From an uncultured Bacteroidales bacterium (GTDB taxonomy: Bacteria; Bacteroidota; Bacteroidia; Bacteroidales; P3): a stretch of DNA of 9,033 bases. Position numbers and translations under genes: made by a program. Each line of letters opens with the position of its first letter. The first letter of the stretch is position 1. The notes below the pieces were generated by a model. It saw only the letters and a program-made list of their open reading frames with translations, did no database searches and was not told the origin of the DNA. Of this stretch, positions 5,096-9,033 are shown piece after piece. Where the stretch lies: positions 1 to 9,033 of the forward strand of contig ONOZ01000259.1 of NCBI GenBank assembly GCA_900319595.1, written 5' to 3'.

Positions 5096-7384
5096 TTACA
5101 ACTCAAAATACTGCCAAGAAGAAATATCTTCAGTATCTTTAATATAATCCGAACAATATCGCCATAAATTATTCTTATCTTGTATAATAACTCCGCCGAT
5201 AATGTTCATAGATGATTCTTTTTGTTCTTTTTTGATGTAATCTAATAAAGCGTTATGTTTATTTGATGCATTGATGTCGCTTTGCGGAGTTTTAGTGTCA
5301 AAAAGACATATTTCGCCGCTACGTTTCTTAATGACAAAATCTACATAAAAAGCTGCGTCTTTACCTTGTGTGTTTTTATATGCTATAGAAAAGTTTTCCT
5401 TACCACTATCCGCATTCTTATACCACCATTCAATAGAATCCTTATGGTCCTGTAAGAATTTACGGAATTTTTCCTCAGGGGAGGACTCTCTTATTTGCTT
5501 AAAAAATGGTTGCATTGCATGGATATCGGCAATTTCTTTCATATAATTTTCTTCGTTGTAGCATCTTTCAATAGGAATTTGCCAAGTATTTTCTTCAATA
5601 CTAACTTGTGTTTGCTTATCGTCCAAATATTTTTGGTATTTTATTAAACTGCGTTCAATAAGTGGTATAAATTGTCTTTTATTTTCATCATTCAAAATGA
5701 TTTTTCTTGTGCTTGGCGAATCCATATCAAAATAGCGTAACATAAAATATTCTAACGCTGCGGCTAACACTAATGAAGAATCCTTTTTTGCAAAACTTCC
5801 AACATTATCTGCACAAAAACGCGAAAACATTCTACTAATATCTTTATTGTTACGTGCCATTTGTGTTTTGTTATCAACATTGATAGTCTGTTCATCATCA
5901 TTTTGTATTTTCAAATCTTTTGGTATAGTAACGAATAAACTTTCTACGTTCATATTGAGTTTGCTGTTCGTTATGTTTTGCTGTAAAACGTTTTCTCTCT
6001 GTACATCTCCTTCACTTGTAAATAGCGTTAATTCCTGTAAATCCCAATCTTCTTTAATTGTTTCTACCAAAATCTGTTTGAATTTTGAGGATAAACGATT
6101 TCGTACGATTTTCCTATTTACGTATTCCGAAGTTAAGGTTATGTTATTCAAATCTTCTTTTCTCTTTGCTACAAATCGCGACAAGTAATCCATATCGTCT
6201 CGTACAATTTCTATAATATCAGAAGAAAGATTTGTGTAAATATATCCTTGATTGAGCATCTCATCCGAATAAAATCTTTGCTCAGGCATGCGAAGTATTC
6301 TTCCAACGGTCTGAATGGTGAATGTTGTACTTTGAAGTTCCCTGAAAATTAACAGAACTGCTGCTCTTGGACAATCCCAACCTAAAGCAATTGCTTGCTT
6401 GAATAACAACACTTCTGTAATCCCATTATTCGTTTCAATACCCTCTACATTGTCTTTTCTGTTTGCTAACCATACAGCAAGACGATGATTTGTTGTCGTA
6501 ATATTATAGCGGATATTTAAAAACTCTTCTAATTCTTGTAAAATAGTATTATCCTCAGTCGAATTACTTTTACTATCATTAGGTAATTGGATCAGAAGTA
6601 AAGGATTTATATTTACACCTAACTTCTCGTATCTCTGTTGCAAATCATCTCGTTTGATAAGTGCTTGTTTTAATAATTGTTGATTTATAGTTAATCCACT
6701 ATTATCGTCCGTCAAGGAGGGATTAAGGATTACGTGTTTCTTAATCATTTCTTCTTTTATCACATCTTGGCGTTTTATATTGATAAGTTCATCGCCAGAA
6801 GTGGTAGGTGTAGCAGATATTCTCAACTCTAAAAACGGATTTATAGAGGAAAGAGCCTTTTCTGATTGCGTTGCATTTCTTCCACTAAACAGATGCTCCT
6901 CGTCAATTATGGCAATAATCGGAATATTTGCATTGTTCTGTGTGTTATACGCAATTTCTTTTAGATTTCTACCTTGTTCGCTATCTCGCATATAGATATT
7001 GTCTTCGCTATTTATACTTTGCCAATTGACAAATAGGATTTCACCATGAGAAAGAGAGCCTTTTGTTTGGTCAATTTCGTTAAAGCGAATAGGACGTAAG
7101 ATTTTGTTTTCCTCAAAAAAAGATTTCATTTTCCAATAACTTTGTTCGTGTAACTCATTGGGAGCAATCCAAATGTAGGCACACTGTTCTGGTAGATTAT
7201 CTATATTGTTAGGTAATTCGTTTGTCAATTTAGCTAACAGAGAAAAAGCAATAATTGTTTTTCCTGAGCCTGTAGGTGCTTTGAGTATGATTTTTTGACG
7301 ATGTCTTTCGTACTGAAAACAATCTTTTATAGTATCAAATAATTTATCTACTGCTTTACGCTGAAATTCTTTTAACTCTATCAT
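5096..7384 (-). CDS. res: Type III restriction enzyme Res subunit (helicase-nuclease)
   Basis: Res is the ATP-driven translocase and nuclease of a Type III restriction system; with Mod it cuts DNA lacking adenine methylation at the target site. The 762-aa product shows SF2 helicase motif I (Walker A) APTGSGKT at 36-43 and motif II as DEEH at 161-164. Motif III is SATP at 190-193, motif V is LLFKQAIALGWDCPRA at about 326-341, and motif VI is QTVGRILRMPE at 358-368. WDCPRA and QTVGRILR are typical of Type III Res. Near the C-terminus, YVDFVIKKRSGEICLFDTK (680-698) fits a PD-(D/E)xK nuclease with Asp682, Asp696 and Lys698. At 762 aa it is shorter than classical Res such as EcoP15I (about 970 aa), yet no key motif is missing. 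The ATG at 7382-7384 is preceded by a strong AAAGGAG seven bases upstream. It follows mod by 15 bp in one operon. Confidence 0.93.
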   Translation of the reverse strand: MIELKEFQRKAVDKLFDTIKDCFQYERHRQKIILKAPTGSGKTIIAFSLLAKLTNELPNNIDNLPEQCAYIWIAPNELHEQSYWKMKSFFEENKILRPIRFNEIDQTKGSLSHGEILFVNWQSINSEDNIYMRDSEQGRNLKEIAYNTQNNANIPIIAIIDEEHLFSGRNATQSEKALSSINPFLELRISATPTTSGDELINIKRQDVIKEEMIKKHVILNPSLTDDNSGLTINQQLLKQALIKRDDLQQRYEKLGVNINPLLLIQLPNDSKSNSTEDNTILQELEEFLNIRYNITTTNHRLAVWLANRKDNVEGIETNNGITEVLLFKQAIALGWDCPRAAVLLIFRELQSTTFTIQTVGRILRMPEQRFYSDEMLNQGYIYTNLSSDIIEIVRDDMDYLSRFVAKRKEDLNNITLTSEYVNRKIVRNRLSSKFKQILVETIKEDWDLQELTLFTSEGDVQRENVLQQNITNSKLNMNVESLFVTIPKDLKIQNDDEQTINVDNKTQMARNNKDISRMFSRFCADNVGSFAKKDSSLVLAAALEYFMLRYFDMDSPSTRKIILNDENKRQFIPLIERSLIKYQKYLDDKQTQVSIEENTWQIPIERCYNEENYMKEIADIHAMQPFFKQIRESSPEEKFRKFLQDHKDSIEWWYKNADSGKENFSIAYKNTQGKDAAFYVDFVIKKRSGEICLFDTKTPQSDINASNKHNALLDYIKKEQKESSMNIIGGVIIQDKNNLWRYCSDYIKDTEDISSWQYFEL

Positions 7385-7391
7385 CTTTTCT

Positions 7392-7398
7392 CTCCTTT
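7392..7398 (-). promoter_or_regulatory. Strong Shine-Dalgarno sequence for res
   Basis: The minus strand reads AAAGGAG, 7 bases before the res ATG and just after the mod stop codon (7400-7402). This fixes the res start. It is the only strong Shine-Dalgarno sequence in the window; yicC, folA, thyA, tcdA and rnhB have none and purQ has only a weak one. Confidence 0.8.
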
Positions 7399-7399
7399 C

Positions 7400-9033
7400 C
7401 TATTTTTCTATTGTTAATTCAATTTGTGAAAAATCCTTTTCCTCTTCTTCTTTTGGCAAAATATCTCTATAAGCATTATAAATTGCTTGCGGAAGAGTGC
7501 AGAGATTGACTTTTTCTTTCACTTCCGAAAAATCATCCTCAAAACTAATCCCGTGAGTATGAAATAGATAAATTTTTATTGGCTCTTTTATGTCCATTTG
7601 TTTGATTTCGCAGACTACTTGTTCGATAAAATCCTCATCAAATATTATAAGCATTGATTTTTCTTTATCTTTGAAAAAGCGACAAATGTTTTTATCTAAT
7701 TTTATCCCTCCAAAAGTTTTTTGTTCCGAATAAATGTCTTCTTTAATTTGCAACATAGCAATAGAAAGTTGCATAAGTTTCATTTGATTTTTGATTGTTT
7801 TTCTACGAGGTGCAAAATCTGTGCGGTAGTATCTTAGGTTGTTTTGTTTTAATCCTTCAACTTCTTCACCCTTTGCGTTAGTGTAACCTTGTATTACTCG
7901 TTTATTTCTTTCGTACGTAATTTCCTCACAAATATTATTCTCATTTTCTTTGTGTTGTACCAATATACATTTTCTATTTCCTAAATCCGTTTTATTCAAA
8001 TTGACACAAGCATGCAATGTTGTTCCGCTACCAGCAAAGAAATCCAAAACTTGAATAGATTTATTTTGTTTAAAAGACAATAAATATGAAATTAAAGATG
8101 TTGGTTTTGGAAAATCAAAAGGTACGTCTCCTAAAAGATTCTTCAATTCCTCACCTGCAGTCTCATTTGTATCAACATCATTATCTGTTTTATTGATAGT
8201 AGTGTTATAAAATCTTTCTGTAATAAAATTAGGAGGAGCAACAGTTCTATCTCCTTCCCTACAATAACGAATCGCACATTTTTTAGATTTGATAATTAAG
8301 GAACAGTTATTTTCAATTTCTGAATCTAAAAATTCCTGTGTCCAACGAAAACGCCCTGTCAAAGAAAAGTCATTGATAATTAGTCCGTTTTCTACTATAA
8401 TATCATTCTCTAAGATTACTCTATCTGTTCTTCCCGCCTTTAGAGTTTGATTTTCTAATTTACATTTTACATAATTTGCTGGAAAATGTAATGTAGATAT
8501 TCTATTTGATTCATTCAATAGCGGAGCATCGCCACCTGAGGTCGTTAGTCCTACAAATTTTTCAGATGAGTTTAATCTTTTTTGAAAACAAAGTATATAT
8601 TCATGTGTTTTTCTTGATTTATTACTTAATGCTGGAGGCGTAGAAGTCTTGTTCCATAAGAAACATTCTACAAAATCAAAGTACCTATCACACAATATTT
8701 TTAATTGAAATACTTCATTATTATCAATAGAAACAAATATTAGTCCATCATCTTTTAATAATCGCTGAGCAAGTTTCAATCTTTTATCCATAAATGACAG
8801 CCATTTGGAATGTCTATATTCATCATCAATATTAACAAATTTATCATTATAAACAAAATCATCTTCTCCTCTATTGTACGGCGGATCTATATAGATAACG
8901 TCTATTTTTCCTTCATGAGTGTAGCAAAGTGTGGTAAGAGCATGCAAATTGTCGCCCTCAATTATTACATGGTTAGGATATTTTTCGTTATTTGTATCAT
9001 TGATTATTCGTTTTTTAGTATCCTCCACAATAA
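7400..9033 (-). CDS. mod: Type III restriction-modification Mod subunit, N6-adenine DNA methyltransferase (5' end outside window)
   Basis: Mod recognises the target sequence for the whole Type III complex and methylates adenine at N6 using S-adenosylmethionine. Numbering from the GTG at 9028, the catalytic motif IV DPPY is at 48-51, in IYIDPPYNRGED. YRHSKWLSFM follows at 71-80, then a variable region at about 130-300 that probably holds the target recognition domain. FPKPTSLISYLL lies at 306-317, and the SAM-binding motif I FAGSG at 331-335. Catalytic motif before SAM motif defines the beta class, as in EcoP1I and EcoP15I Mod. The frame stays open through the last bases of the window with no upstream stop, and relatives have some 40-60 residues before this point, so the GTG is probably not the true start and the gene is 5'-partial here. 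The C-terminal 140 residues or so (after about 400) are less conserved and likely bind Res. No frameshift or simple-sequence tract for phase variation is visible in this part. Confidence 0.93.
   Translation of the reverse strand, partial: IVEDTKKRIINDTNNEKYPNHVIIEGDNLHALTTLCYTHEGKIDVIYIDPPYNRGEDDFVYNDKFVNIDDEYRHSKWLSFMDKRLKLAQRLLKDDGLIFVSIDNNEVFQLKILCDRYFDFVECFLWNKTSTPPALSNKSRKTHEYILCFQKRLNSSEKFVGLTTSGGDAPLLNESNRISTLHFPANYVKCKLENQTLKAGRTDRVILENDIIVENGLIINDFSLTGRFRWTQEFLDSEIENNCSLIIKSKKCAIRYCREGDRTVAPPNFITERFYNTTINKTDNDVDTNETAGEELKNLLGDVPFDFPKPTSLISYLLSFKQNKSIQVLDFFAGSGTTLHACVNLNKTDLGNRKCILVQHKENENNICEEITYERNKRVIQGYTNAKGEEVEGLKQNNLRYYRTDFAPRRKTIKNQMKLMQLSIAMLQIKEDIYSEQKTFGGIKLDKNICRFFKDKEKSMLIIFDEDFIEQVVCEIKQMDIKEPIKIYLFHTHGISFEDDFSEVKEKVNLCTLPQAIYNAYRDILPKEEEEKDFSQIELTIEK

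Overview
The window looks like chromosomal DNA of an AT-rich member of the Bacteroidetes (Bacteroidota), possibly a gut or host-associated Bacteroidales. This is inferred from three things: low GC throughout, near absence of Shine-Dalgarno sequences before the housekeeping genes, and two upstream matches to the Bacteroidetes -7 promoter element TAnnTTTG (before thyA and purQ). I cannot name the species.

Layout. Positions 1-480 hold no convincing gene. They are about 78% A+T and form a degenerate tandem array with a 7-bp (and 21/42-bp) period. Hand counting puts 32 of the 63 G residues in a single phase modulo 7 across about 440 bp. A rightward yicC gene (RNA-processing YicC family) follows at 493-1359. 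It converges with a leftward block of core metabolism and nucleic-acid maintenance genes: folA (dihydrofolate reductase), thyA (thymidylate synthase), tcdA (tRNA ct6A dehydratase), rnhB (RNase HII) and purQ (glutaminase subunit of FGAM synthetase). On the minus strand the order of transcription is purQ-rnhB-tcdA, probably one unit, then thyA-folA from its own promoter. ThyA turns dUMP into dTMP and oxidises methylene-THF to DHF, which FolA reduces back to THF, so those two work as a pair. PurQ belongs to purine synthesis, which also consumes folate cofactors.

After a 190-bp AT-rich gap, 5096-9033 holds a leftward Type III restriction-modification operon. mod is a beta-class adenine methyltransferase, cut off at its 5' end by the window edge. 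It is followed 15 bp later by res, a helicase-nuclease of 762 aa. Both carry all the main motifs and look intact. Res has a strong Shine-Dalgarno sequence, unlike every other gene here, which fits an accessory module next to core genes.

The most unusual feature is the heptanucleotide-phased array in front of yicC. The restriction system is of a known class.
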